NCBI RefSeq assembly: GCF_010015585.1
Contig: NW_022985071.1
Coordinates: 704,155-768,154 of the forward strand
Length of the DNA: 64,000 bases
DNA from: Eremomyces bilateralis CBS 781.70
Lineage: Eukaryota > Ascomycota > Dothideomycetes > Eremomycetales > Eremomycetaceae
Direction: 5' to 3'
This document shows, one piece after another, positions 21,822 through 32,800 of the stretch. The notes under the pieces were generated by a model. It saw nothing but the letters and a program-made list of their open reading frames with translations, had not been told where the DNA came from and ran no database searches. A program made the position numbers and the translations under genes. Every line of letters begins with the position of its first letter. Within the stretch, counting starts at the first letter, position 1.

Positions 21822-23441
21822 TTAATTAGGAAGTAGGCTAGGATCTACGTTTTCTGTTATAGCTAATTGAGGCATTGTACAGGTCTCAACGCGATGTCCT
21901 GGCTCGCGACAGCGTCCGCAACGTCGCTGGCGCCTTGCGGGAACGTCATTAGAAGTACCATTTTCACTGATTATATCTTGATCCCGACGTTGTACAGCTA
22001 ATTCAAGCCCATCAGTAATTGAGCGCGTATTAGCGCCCTTAAGCACCTTTTTTTTGCGTTGTTTGCGCTTTGATAGCGTCTCGTTTGCCTTCCGAAGCTT
22101 TCCTATCTCGACCTCCATGATTGAAGCTCCGTGCGCGACCATTTGAACACCCTTTTCAAGGCTTGAAAAGCTTTCTAAAAGCGGTGTTGGGGAGGTATTT
22201 TGATCTCTTTGAAGGCGCTGTCGTATGTACTCTGTTTGGGACCTTATTTCAGCGACGTTGCGTGGTGTTTGCGACTCCCATTGAGTGATCTCTGGTAATG
22301 GCGTCGGGGTCTGTAATCGGACATCAAGCTTTGAAATAACAGCTTCTGGATCGAAAGGCACTAATCCTGCGCCTTTGAAGGCGCCCTGGATATTCTCCGT
22401 AGCAATTGCTTTTTCGAAGGCGGTCTTGAAAGCAGGTAAAAAGTCCTCTTTCGTGATGTGGTTGATGCGGCACCGGATAAAGTCCTCAATCTCCTTGCTA
22501 TACGCGCGCTTTAATGGCCCAAAACAGCCAACGTCGAGGGGTTGTAGCAAATGAGATGAATGCGAAGGCATGCAGAGAGTAATAATCTTCTGGTCCTTGC
22601 AGAAATCCTGGAATTGGATAGTGTCATGGCTGTTATGGCCATCCATAATCAGAAGCCGATAGGCGCCAGTCGTACGGTCTTCTGTGAAGCGATTAAAATG
22701 CTTTAACCACTCAAATCCATGCTCAAGGGACGTCCAGCCCTTCTCGCTAACTGATAGAACCCAATCAGGCCTATCCGCAATCGCCTCGTACCAGGTATTG
22801 TAATGTCGAGCGCTTTTGAAGATGATGAAGGGTGGGACAATCCAACCTTGCGCGCTGGCAGCAATGATCGATGTCACCCATTCTGTATTGCCTGGCTGCA
22901 AGGTTTTTGGAGTCTGACGTCGTTCGGTACCCGTGATGACCATGCGCGTCCCGATTACGCCCATTTGAAAGCCAACTTCATCAAAGTTGTATGTATCTTC
23001 ATCCAGGATACCGTATTTTGCCTTCACGTTGCGTACGAGGCGAAACCACGCGCCAATAATCTCTGGATCTTCGTTCAGGGCTCTTTTATAGTCGTACTTT
23101 CGATTAACACGTGTTTTGAGCTCTGGAACGCGTTGTACGAATCTTGAAGGCCAATTGATACCAACGTGAGCCTGACCGCGATCGCTGAGTAGCTTGTTGG
23201 CTATATCTCGCAACATATCGTAATTGAGCTGAAATCCGCGCGCGTCGACATCGAGGCAGTAGTCGATAATCACCCTTTCTTCCATATTTGAGAGCTTTTT
23301 CGAATTCGGGACACAATCGCTTCGTGCAGTCATTCCGTTGCGGCGGTCACGTAAGGTACTCCACGGGACGTTGTAAGCTTTTGCAGCTTCTCGAATTGAT
23401 TGAACTTGGTCTTGTTCGATAGTCTGGATGGCTAGGTTCAT
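21822..23441 (-). CDS. Pogo-family DDE transposase
   Basis: An intronless, undamaged frame of 539 residues. Domain order: N-terminal helix-turn-helix (about 1-50, SIREAAKAYNVPWSTLRDR), a CENP-B-type second DNA-binding domain (50-115, NMEERVIIDYCLDVDARGF...INWPSRFVQRVPEL), then the DDE_1 catalytic domain with Asp154 (YNFDEVGF), Asp267 (LIMDGHNSH) and Asp303 (LQPLDVGCFGPLK); the last two are 35 residues apart in between, as in DD35D pogo enzymes. Near the C-terminus is a zinc knuckle CGRCREPGHRVETC (508-521), found in many fungal pogo transposases. It cuts and pastes the element at TA sites. All three catalytic Asp residues are present, so activity is possible. Confidence 0.95.
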   Translation of the reverse strand: MNLAIQTIEQDQVQSIREAAKAYNVPWSTLRDRRNGMTARSDCVPNSKKLSNMEERVIIDYCLDVDARGFQLNYDMLRDIANKLLSDRGQAHVGINWPSRFVQRVPELKTRVNRKYDYKRALNEDPEIIGAWFRLVRNVKAKYGILDEDTYNFDEVGFQMGVIGTRMVITGTERRQTPKTLQPGNTEWVTSIIAASAQGWIVPPFIIFKSARHYNTWYEAIADRPDWVLSVSEKGWTSLEHGFEWLKHFNRFTEDRTTGAYRLLIMDGHNSHDTIQFQDFCKDQKIITLCMPSHSSHLLQPLDVGCFGPLKRAYSKEIEDFIRCRINHITKEDFLPAFKTAFEKAIATENIQGAFKGAGLVPFDPEAVISKLDVRLQTPTPLPEITQWESQTPRNVAEIRSQTEYIRQRLQRDQNTSPTPLLESFSSLEKGVQMVAHGASIMEVEIGKLRKANETLSKRKQRKKKVLKGANTRSITDGLELAVQRRDQDIISENGTSNDVPARRQRRCGRCREPGHRVETCTMPQLAITENVDPSLLPN

Positions 23442-23524
23442 TCTAGCTTCATTTGAAGGTAATTAAGGGCTCTGTTGTTGAGACATTGCGAAAAAATCGT
23501 GATGATCGCTGTTACGGAGATGAA

Positions 23525-23567
23525 GTGGGCGACTCGGTGGTTTGGGCGACTCGCTGGTGGATTACGT
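23525..23567 (-). repeat. Right terminal inverted repeat of the pogo element
   Basis: Reverse-complement copy of 21722-21764 without a mismatch; followed by the TA duplication at 23568-23569. Confidence 0.96.
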
Positions 23568-23651
23568 TAGTTAAATAGTTAACTTAACTTAGTTAATGCT
23601 AGTAATTACATCACAGCATGATGCCGTATATAAAGCCATGCCCGGAACCGA

Positions 23652-24761
23652 TTACTCCACAAGCTTGATACAAACCTTGCCAATGTGAGTCCCCGAAGAC
23701 GCATACTCATAAGCGTTTACCACATCCTCCTGCGTGAACTTAAACTCCCTCTCAACCGGTAGGCGAAGTTCTTTGCGAGCGACAAATTGAACCACCTCTT
23801 CGAGCAGCTGAGTAGAACCGACGATGACGCCACGCACGACAGCGCCCTTAGAAAGTGCTAGACCAGCTACATCAGGCATCTCGGACTGCTTGGCTTGCGA
23901 CAGAAAGCCAATAACGGAGACATTTCCACCCATCTTGACGCAATTCAGGCTCTCTGCAATGGTGCCCGAGCCATCATTCTCGAGAACATAGTCTACACCT
24001 TCGCCATTAGTGAGCCTCAAAACTTCCTTGGACCACTCCGGATGGGTTTTGTAGTTGACACCGTGATCGGCACCAAATCTGGATTTGGCCAGTTCGAGCT
24101 TCTCATCGCTGGAGGAGGTCACAATGGTGGTCGCACCGGCAGCTTTAGCCAAAATTAAGCCAGTAATCGCAACACCTCCAGTTCCTGATTTGACGTCAGC
24201 AAAAATTGGTCGTTATTCTTCCTCTATGTCTAGTATAGATCTTGTATACCTTGGTATAAGACAGTCTGACCCGGTTTCAGAGGCAGGTTGGCCATACAGA
24301 GCGTTCCAGGCAGTCACGCCGGTGCAGACCACAGTCGACCATTCTGAAAAGTTCTGAGGCGAGTCTTTCCGGATTTTTACAGCCGATGTGGCAGGAATAT
24401 TGACGTACTCGCGGAGAACCCCATCGATTGGGCCGCCTTGGCCATGGAACTAGTCCATTTGTTGTCCATAGAGATTCGTGATATCAAAGGTACCGACGAC
24501 ATGATCCCCCACCGTGATTTTTTAAACCCCCTCTCCAACCCTGACGACGATTCCGGCCGCATCGGAACAAGGGATCACCCTATCCTTCACAGGGTATGGG
24601 TATTTTGACGTGGCTATCACAATGTCGCGGTAGTTCAGCGAAACACTATGAACCTTGATCAAAACCTCGTGCTTGGCTGGCTCAGATATCGACTCCTGGA
24701 ACGCCTTTAGGCTGCGTACGGATTTTCTTTCGCCATCAATGCGGATCACGCTTTGTGACAT
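23652..24761 (-). pseudogene. Broken zinc-type alcohol dehydrogenase / quinone oxidoreductase
   Basis: A medium-chain dehydrogenase relic. The N-terminal part (from ATG 24761: MSQSVIRIDGER, then LIKVHSVSLNYRDIVIA, VIPCSDAAGIVVRVGEGV) is intact up to a TAA at 24522-24524, where the family continues with a charged residue and VGDHVVGTF. A second stop, TAG at 24450-24452, falls where MDWFHG-like sequence is expected. An intron remains at about 24190-24250 (GTATAC...CAG), but the upstream frame is one base out of register with the nucleotide-binding segment GTGGVAITGLILAKAAGA, so a small insertion is likely too. The C-terminal part (24152-23652) is clean and ends KLVE. Two nonsense mutations and a probable frameshift make it non-functional. 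The pogo element lies 85 bp beyond its stop codon and did not break it. Confidence 0.85.
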
Positions 24762-25453
24762 GTTGATAAGATATAAGAATGACAATGCTGAGGCAACCTT
24801 AAGAAAGATGAGGCTGGAGAGATACTTATAAATTTGCTCGATTTGCTCGGCTGGTTTGGGAGATGGCGGATTATATATCTAAGTTGGTGAGCCAATTGTG
24901 TCATCATACGGAGTATAAGGTAACTAGCTAATAAATAAGTGTCACACTAAGGTCATCTGACTTCAGTGCGTGTTGAGGGCTTTGCTCGGAGATGTCCATC
25001 CAATACATCGCTCTTCTCTCTCATACGTGATCTTTGCTCGATTGGAGTCTTCTCCACACAAAGCATCCCATCACCCATACCTAGGGCGATTCAAATGCTG
25101 ATTCGTCTAACCTGCCTTCTTAATGAAGATTTGAAGCTTATATCCGACGTATAAAGGAGTGCAGGTAACTCCCTATGCATCTCCATGATTAGGAACGATC
25201 TCGGGTTTACCTCGGAGACGAGCTCGGTAGAAGTCCGGAACTGGGGATATTGTACGCCACCTCCGCACTCCATGTCGTGATACGTTTGCCAGTCTTATCT
25301 TTTGGCAAGTGTTTTCAGGACTGAACGTCAACGAGGTGGTAATTATGCCTCATGTCTCCTTCACATTCAGTTGAATTTGACTTAGCATCCAGGTCACTGA
25401 GCCCATAATCGACACCCACTAGATTGTTGTTCATCTGATCCAGGCTATTCAGG
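24762..25453. other. Divergent intergenic region
   Basis: About 690 bp between the dehydrogenase relic and the nitrilase gene. It should contain the nitrilase promoter. No coding or repeat structure is seen. Confidence 0.5.
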
Positions 25454-26586
25454 ATGGCGATAGCTGTGAGTGTGACCTTGACGTGCACCAGAAATTCGTT
25501 CGAATCTGTCCTTTCGCATCTTGCAATGCGTCATTATTCGGACTTCTGAGTCAATGTTGTGTCAAGGCTGATACTGGCCAGGCGGTAGGGCAAATATGCT
25601 CAACGTCCAGCATGATGGATAATCTGCTCCAATGCCAGAATCTGGTTCAAAAAGCAGCTTCTGCCGGAGCAAAAGTTAGTACTGTCTTATCTTTCCGAAC
25701 CATATTTTGTAAACCCGACGTCAGTTGTTGATCTCGAATGTTGAACAAGGAAGCAGGCTATCTTTTTCCCTGAGGCCAGTGATTATATCGCCTCCTCGGC
25801 TGCCGAGTCCGTATCCTTGGCCCGGTCCCTCGAGGAGAGTGACTTCGTCCAAGGCCTGCAGCGGTCCGCAAGCGAGAATAAGATCCATATCAACGTCGGA
25901 GTCCATGCCCCGGCCGAAGGGGGCATCAGAGTCAAAAATCTGTTGTTGTGGATCGATGACAACGGGAAAATTACCGAGCAATATCAGAAACTGCATCTGT
26001 TCGATGTCGAGATAAAAGATGGGCCCGTTCTACGTGAGAGCCAGTGAGTTATCGGAGGGATTTCGGACCCGACGCTTGCTAAGCCTATTGTAGCAGCGTG
26101 GAGAAGGGTGATAGCATTCTGCCTCCATTTGACACCGTTTTGGGTAGAGTTGGCCTTGCCATTTGCTTTGATGTACGGTCTTCCATCCATATCGTCCGTT
26201 GTCATCGCTAAGTCCTGATGTTCCAGCTCCGATTTCCGGAAATCTCCGTGGCGCTGAGGCGACGGAACGCCGACATCATCACTTTCCCTTCGGCATTCAC
26301 TATACCGACAGGCAAGGCCCACTGGGAAGTGCTGCTGCGAGCGCGAGCCATTGAGACGCAATCGTACGTCGTAGCAGCCGCTCAGGTTGGCCAGCACAAT
26401 GAGAAGCGGGTGAGCTACGGGCATAGTATGATTATATCTCCATGGGGTTCCGTTTTGGCCGAGTTAGGTGGTGATTGGAACGGTGGGCCCGAGTTGGCGA
26501 CAGCAGAGATCGACCTGAGTTCAATAGAGAAGATAAGAAAAGAGATGCCACTATTGAGGAGGACGGATGTATACCCGGAGATATAG
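25454..26586 (+). CDS. Carbon-nitrogen hydrolase, NIT2/deaminated-glutathione amidase type
   Basis: A nitrilase-superfamily amidase of 276 residues. Five exons: 25454-25465, 25582-25674, 25757-26043, 26094-26172 and 26227-26586. The first exon is 12 bases (MAIA) before a 116-bp intron; after splicing the protein starts MAIAAVGQICSTSSM, as in fungal homologues. The catalytic triad is Glu41 (FFPEASDY), Lys113 (YQKLHLFD) and Cys155 (GLAICFD; most relatives have CYD). The final part RFPEISVALRRRNADIITFPSAF, GKAHWEVLLRARAIETQSYVVAAAQVG and SMIISPWGSVLAELG is typical. Such enzymes remove ammonia from alpha-keto amides or deaminated glutathione, a metabolite repair reaction; the exact substrate is inferred. 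It is convergent with the next gene, 154 bp away. Confidence 0.92.
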
Positions 26587-26740
26587 CCCGATCAATTGAT
26601 TGGATCGCAGCGTGCATGTTGCGAACGATAGTAAATATAACGAACTGTAACGAGCCCGACAACAAGAGAGCAAATGGGGTATCATTAACACCGGACACCG
26701 GGACGGTTCTCCTCACAACGCCAAACAGAACCATGGAAAG

Positions 26741-27979
26741 TTAAACAAAAGCTTGAACCACCAGACCTTCAGACCATCCCTGTGATGGAAGGGACAGGTT
26801 ATTAAGGAGCACTTTGCCCATGAGGACCACCCGAATCTTAGCGTCCCCCTCCAGCTAAAACATAGTCAGCAACGAGATAGACCAATTATGGCAGGGTCAA
26901 CATACCTGGCATTTGTGCCTGATTCGACGAACCAGGACCTCGACATTGTCATCTCTCCGGATCCTACAGGTAATGTCTCTGGCTGCCGTCGCAACCCTGA
27001 CCGGCACTCGAACTATATGCTCCTCTGGAACTTCTGGTTCTTCGGGAGCCTTCGCCTTGCCCTTGGCGTCCGAGTTGTGACCGTCATGAGCATGTCCGTT
27101 CCCCGCGACTGCCACCAGCGCCGCGGACATTCTGGAACCCCCCTGACCTTCCACAACTCCGAGCGGATCGGTGACGACCCACGCCGGGACGAAATAATGA
27201 TTGCCACGCTCGTCCCACACGCCACCTCTCAGCTGGGTGCGCGTGCGTCGGGGAAGCAGGCCGGCCCGCCTGGCTTCTTGGTCCGCGATGTCTTTGCCCT
27301 CGACCCACAGGCGTCCGGATGGACAACTCAGCCCCGATGCGCGAAGGATGGCCGTCGCCGTCGCCAAGTTCGATTCGCCGCCGGAACGAATGACGTCGCA
27401 TGCGCTGCGAAGGGCGCTCCAAGCGTTCACGTCCCCGCCCACCTGCGTATCGAAGAACGCCTCGCGCTCGCTCTCGAGATACCGGCGTGTGAGCGGCATC
27501 TGCACCGAGCTATGAGCAATTGAGCTGGGTCCGTCGGCACCTGTTGGTGCAGCGGCTACATAGTTTCTGGATGGTGGATTGACGTCCTTTGGAGATGGGG
27601 GACTGTCTAAACTCCAATTGTCGCCTCGGCCGCCCCGATGCCTGGAACGCCCGGAGCCGGATGGGATAGCAGCGGCTGTAGATACGCCTCCTTCGCCCGT
27701 TCCATCGCCCGTATCAGGAGCAAGCCGGGCTGTTGATGCTGTTCGAATGTCTCCAACTGAATTATTTGCGCTAAAACCCGCCCCTCTTGCATTAGATAAA
27801 CTGTCTCGTGTGGACTGAGGAATGTAATTCGTCGCGTACACTTGTCCAATGGCAGAAACGTTAGTTTGAGCAGTTTGCTCGCCGTTATCTGCAGTCCGAG
27901 AGACACAGCAACCCTGCAGACGGAACAATTAGCTGATAGGTTCCCATATACTCTCACCTCCCTCCAGCAACCATACCAT
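26741..27979 (-). CDS. UBTD-like ubiquitin-domain protein with N-terminal MGCC
   Basis: Three exons, 27979-27977, 27913-26906 and 26854-26741, encode 374 residues. Exon 1 is only the ATG; the intron starts at once (GTATGG, 63 bp, branch GCTAAT, acceptor TGCAG) and the next exon continues GCCVSRTADNGE. The mature start MGCCVSR is a dual-acylation signal: Gly2 for myristate and Cys3/Cys4 for palmitate (known rule, not tested here). Residues of about 30-130 are low-complexity. The UBTD (DC-UbP) N-terminal domain runs from about 143 to 255 (LTRRYLESEREAFFDTQVGG, VNAWSALRSACDVIRSGG, WDERGNHYFVPAWVVTDP), with a poorly conserved insertion at 203-230. A ubiquitin-like fold fills 297-374 and depends on the last exon (IRVVLMGKVL...QGWSEGLVVQAFV). 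Such proteins bring E2 and E3 enzymes together in other eukaryotes. Confidence 0.9.
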
Positions 27980-29139
27980 GACGTCGTCTTTTGCCCGTAT
28001 AATTGCTTTTTATAGGGACCTTGAGGTCGGGGCCTTTGCGGTGTGTTCGATAGCGGTCAAAAGATCGAGTGGAGACGGTAGAGTCGATGACTGTGACGAA
28101 ACGTGGTGCGGGAAGCCTTCTGGATGCGACCAAATTCCCGCAGTGTGGGAGAAGAGGTTTCTAAGCAATGAAGGTCACCTCGATCTACCCGGTTCGATGC
28201 GTTGCAAGCTGACTTGGACAGCAAGATCGGAAACGAATGTCCAGCCCTTGGAGCCGATGGCTCGCCCGGATCCAAGCATGAGAGGAGTCAGGAGGGGTCC
28301 GATAGCGTCCTCATGGCAAGCTGATTCCTTACGCTTGCGACGGGTAGAGTAGGGTATGGTAGGAGCAAAGGAAGTTATGGTATGGTGCGAATCCAAAGTC
28401 AAATGAATGTTCTGCGATCCGAGATGGCATCAGGAAGTTGATGGATACTACGTAGTAGAATGATATCGTAGGTGGAGAGCTGGGGTGACCTAACCTGTTA
28501 TGGACTAGCTTGTGGCGTTCACAGCGGGGCGTTTAGTCAGCCTCACCTAGGCATTAGGGACACGCGACATAGATAGGCAGAAGCACATGACCACTTCAAC
28601 GACAACATCGAACGTCCTCTTTTGTTCGGATTCAAATTCTCCAACCAGAAGAATTCTATGTTTTTATTATAATTATAATTCTAGCATTGTGTCTAGTGCC
28701 ATGTTCCGCCCATTGGGTTCTGAGAGGACGAAACGCGAATGAAAGAGGAGGGTAACGATGGTATTTCTGGGAGATACCTGTGCAGAAACTCTCTATCCGG
28801 AAACCCCCTTTGAGCCATTTGTCTTCCTCCAGCCATCATTTCGGGATCTTTACCTGGAAATGGATGGCCCTTGGACTTTCGTATCTCGTCATGGACGGGT
28901 TGTAGTTTGTCCAACCCCATCCAGGCTCGAGGCGGTCCATTGTTCGAGAGATCCGGTCATCATAGAGCACCACCTTGATCCTCCTTTGGCCCTTTCCATG
29001 CTTTCCATGCCTACTATTTCCGGCAATTATTGTACTTTCCGAGGTCTCGAACCAATTGATTTCTTTGTGATCTCTTCGAATCTTAAAGTCATGCTCTTAA
29101 CTACGTCTTCCCCCCTCCTGAACAGCGCTATCCGGGTTA
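27980..29139. other. Long intergenic region with one weak open frame
   Basis: About 1.16 kb. The left part is the promoter of the UBTD-like gene. A 132-codon frame at 28758-29156 (+) has no recognisable domain; because it lies directly upstream of a decayed gene, it may be that gene's first part, but I cannot join them. An A+T-rich run (TTTTTATTATAATTATAATT) sits at about 28660-28680. Confidence 0.4.
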
Positions 29140-29880
29140 GTGTGGTGGAACATTAGAAGGGTCACTACTATGACCACGGATACGCCCAAAGATCCCGCTA
29201 ATGAACATTTGGCTCAGCAAGTCGTCGGAGTTGCAGGATTTCCATCCCGCATCGCGGTTAGCCTAAAGTTGGTTGCCCCTCTACTCTTGCAAGCAGGGGA
29301 TGGTCGTGCACCTGCCGTGGGGTTCCACCTTGCTCTTGCCCATGTGCACGAATTATGCCACGCGGCATGGATCATGGTGACACCAGATGATGACTATGTA
29401 GAGGCTTTCATTGGCCCGGATAACCCAACCAGTGAGTTGGGATGGCAGTGGGAGCGTCATATCGGCATGGTACATACCCTTCAATGGCATCGATCGTAGA
29501 TAGCGGACCTCCCGAGCCGCCCGCCATGGCTAGATCCGGATGAGCCAAATCTACCATCCTATTCAGACTGCGTCTATGTGCGGGACTACTTAGGATGATT
29601 GAGACCATCCCCTCGTGTTGGAGATTACTTCGACATCGTCACGTTCGAGGCGAGGAGCGTCGACACGTCCCCAATGCTTTCGTAGGATCTCGTTAGTAAA
29701 GGTGTATATAGTCTACCGCAAACATTTAACGTCACACTGTATGGCCAAGTCACGGAGAAGCTAATTTGGGCGGCGCATACAATCACTGGTAGAGGTATAT
29801 TCGAGGTTCGGCAAGAGCCCCATCCTTATACAAGAAAATTGGTGGCCACGAATAGTATATCATTTATGTTTTCTTCATTC
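29140..29880 (+). pseudogene. Decayed gene of unknown family, three in-frame stops
   Basis: One frame stays protein-like for about 245 codons but has TAG at 29497, TGA at 29596 and TAG at 29683. The first segment contains LALAHVHELCHAAW and NPTSELGWQWE, and the later ones VGDYFDIVTFEARSVD and TFNVTLYGQVTEKLIW. The HELCHA segment looks like a degenerate HExxH-type or similar helix; I do not recognise the family. Two of the three stops would arise from CAG by C-to-T and one from CGA or TGG. It ends a few bases before the convergent TRAPPC11 stop codon (29892). The original start and 5' exons are not identified. Confidence 0.6.
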
Positions 29881-29891
29881 ATTGACCCCAC

Positions 29892-32800
29892 TCAGGCGTC
29901 CTTCCTTTGCTCTTCACTAGTAGGGATCCAAATACAGATACCTCGCTTATCAACCTTCACGTCAGCGTATGTCCGGTAGCACACATGAGGCACGCTCCGT
30001 GCCACCGGGGCCGTGCATTTGGCAGGAATGACCCTCAGCGTCTTGTTGAAGTACCGGTCCTGCACCCTCAGCGACGGGTAGACCCAGTCGCCCTGCACCA
30101 GCGGATAGAGCACGTATTCGACTGTGCGGCGGCTCATCGGCAACAGATTCAGGGAACGGACCTTGGGGCCGCTGAAGGCGAATTCGCTGGAGGCGTCCAT
30201 GGCGATGTCGAAGGTGAGGTAGTGGAGAGAGGGATTCTCGAGCGTGTATGAGAGGTGGATTAGGAGAGCGTCAGTTGTCGTCGGAGTAAGGGTCGGCGTC
30301 GACGGGGTGGATGCCCAGGACGACAGCCCTGCATGCGCAAGAACTCGAGGCTCACTGTTCGGAACCAGGAGACGCGGTACTCCCAACGTCGACGTGACGG
30401 ATTCACTACTCGCATTGGCTCCCGATGACCTTCTCCACGTAATCTCCAACGACACGTCGAGCGAGATGGCTCGCCGATCGTCCAGGGTGGATTTGCGAAC
30501 AGTGAGGTCGAAGGACTTGCGACACGGCTGGCGGGGCTGGAGGACTATGGCTTTCTGGTCATCGTCGGGCGTAATCGAACACACCGCTCCGGTGAGCGCA
30601 GTGGCCAGCGATAAGGATGCAGACTCGATGGTGACCTCCGCCTCGGCGAACGACACGATGTGGGCGCCGAGCCCCCACTCCTGGGCAATGCCTTGCGCTC
30701 GACCGGCCGTGTCCGAGCCGACGGCGTCATCGCTCATATGGAAGTACGAAGGCCATGGTTCAGGATGTAGTCGAGGTGCAAACTCATAGCTTGCCTCAAA
30801 CGCGCCGACGAAGATGACCCCGACGCTGACCGTCTTCGATAGCGGGGTCTGTTGATCCGATTGCAGTTGGTAGGTGAGCTGAAGTTCTAGCGCATATTCA
30901 AACGGTGCCGATGGTGCCGTGAACGTGATGGTTTCTCGGCTCGTCTGCCCCGCGCTGAGAGGTCCAAAGGGATGAGAGTCCGATGCATCATGACCACCGC
31001 TGGCACCAGGGGACGAGACCGATGAGCTCCAAAGGGTCTTAATCTCCTCTTCCCCTCCGGCTCGACCGATCAATTCTGCGTGGAGTGTCCCAGTTGCTTC
31101 TTCTTCCTCGTGGTTGGCGAGATCAACATGGAGCACAACGGTCTCGTCGGTGTAATACTGTTCTTCGAGGTTGGGCAAGGTCACATCAATCTTGGGGGGC
31201 TTGGGGAGAATCGTCATGTCAGGCCCAATCTCGCCGGTGACGTGCTTTCTCCTCACACCCCTGGCGCTCCGCAGCCACCAAGCTGGTCTCCGGTCCCCCG
31301 TTTCAAGCGAATTCGAAACCCTGAAGGGGATACCGCCGGGTGCAAGCCGGTATGTGATGTTCGTGACTTTCAATTCCCCCGATCTGCGAGGGATGAAGCT
31401 GCCTTGGAACACCTTCTGTTTACCTGGAGCCATGGTGAGATTAGTAGCACTGGAAATGGTGAGCGACATCGGATCAGCCGAGTCGTCGACGAGGTCAACG
31501 TTGACCAACGTTATTCTCGAGCCATCTGTGGCATCCGAACTCTCTGGCGTATGCTGATGTGACAGTTTGATCTGCTGCAAAGGCCCTTCAAACTCCACAA
31601 TAATATCTTCAAGACGCAGAGCCGACGAAGCCTCATGTGCATCGAACTCCAGCTCCAGCTGAAATGTCAGAGTGTCGGCCACATGTCCTTGGACCGCCTC
31701 AAAAGCGAAGCGGGTGTGCAGTGGAGAAACCACCGCCTGGGCGTCGAGGTGGGCACCACCGGTCGTGGCCGGGTCTATCTCAACACCATCTAAACACCTC
31801 ATGAAATCATACGTGACGTCCTCGTGCTTTTTGAGCGCCCGACTCAGTAGCTCCCACTGCGTCTCCAGAATCGTCTCGATGTCCCCAACGCGATGCGCGC
31901 ATTGGTTCAGGAGGTACGTGGTTTCGTTCACCAGGTCCCACCACCGTTCGCTCCGCCAACGCATCCCCTTCCAGAGCGGCTTGAGCGTGGCCAGCGCTTG
32001 GTCGAAAGCGCCGGCGTCGAACAACTCCTTTCCCGTTTGCAGCCGGAGATGGTCGACGAAGCGCCGCTGCTCGCGGCGGAAGAACTCACCGCTGGACTCG
32101 TTTAGAAGGTTGACGATATCCGCCGTGTGGTCATAGCCTTCGGATCCATCGGGGATGGGGAATTCGACGTGAGGTTCCGGGCAAAGGTATGTATCATATG
32201 TCGCTGCGCGATGGGCGACTTGCCCAGCGGGAGACTGGCCCGGGGGATTGCGATCCTCATCCGGAATCTCCATGGCGATCTGTTTCCGGTGCTTGGCATG
32301 CGTCGCGGCTTTGAGGAGCCAGTATCCCGGGTGGTGCAAATGCTGCCACGGCGAGATCCGTTCGCCGACTGGGAACGCTTTCTCGACCGGCGAGAATACC
32401 GCCTGCTCTTTCGCGTCGGCGCTCTCGGATTCCGTGCCGGACGCGGTGAACCACGGCAGCTCCGCGCGCTGGATTAGCTCGGCGAGGATCTTCGCCCACC
32501 GGGACTCCCACGCCTGCCAGCCGTAGCATGCAGTCCCCTTTCCGCGCTGGTCGATGACGATCTGCGATTGTTCGCGGTACATCGCGTAGAACTGGACGGC
32601 AGACGTCGTCTGCCCGTTCCAGAGCATACATCGGAGATTGCGCAACGCGACGACGTCCGCGAGGAGGCGGACCTCGTCCCATCGCGGAGACCAGGTCGGG
32701 GTGGTCTGGAACGGGCCGTCGGCAGCGAAGAGCGCCTCGATCGCCGAGATGTAGTGCCGGCTGGCCGCGTCCATCTCCTGTCGGAATTCGGCGAAGACGC

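Larger units (their letters stand above)
21722..23567. mobile_element. Intact pogo/Fot1-type Tc1-mariner transposon
   Basis: An element of 1,846 bp bounded by perfect 43-bp terminal inverted repeats (21722-21764 and 23525-23567) and flanked on both sides by TA (21720-21721 and 23568-23569), the target duplication of this superfamily. It carries one intact transposase frame on the minus strand. The identical repeats and undamaged frame show that it is young. Each inverted repeat contains two direct copies of CGAGTCGCCCA, 15 bp apart, likely transposase-binding units (inference). Confidence 0.95.

Noticed and set aside
28758-29156. 132-codon plus-strand frame as a separate gene
   Set aside because: No domain, no conserved character, and it overlaps the next frame; at best it is part of the decayed gene that follows.
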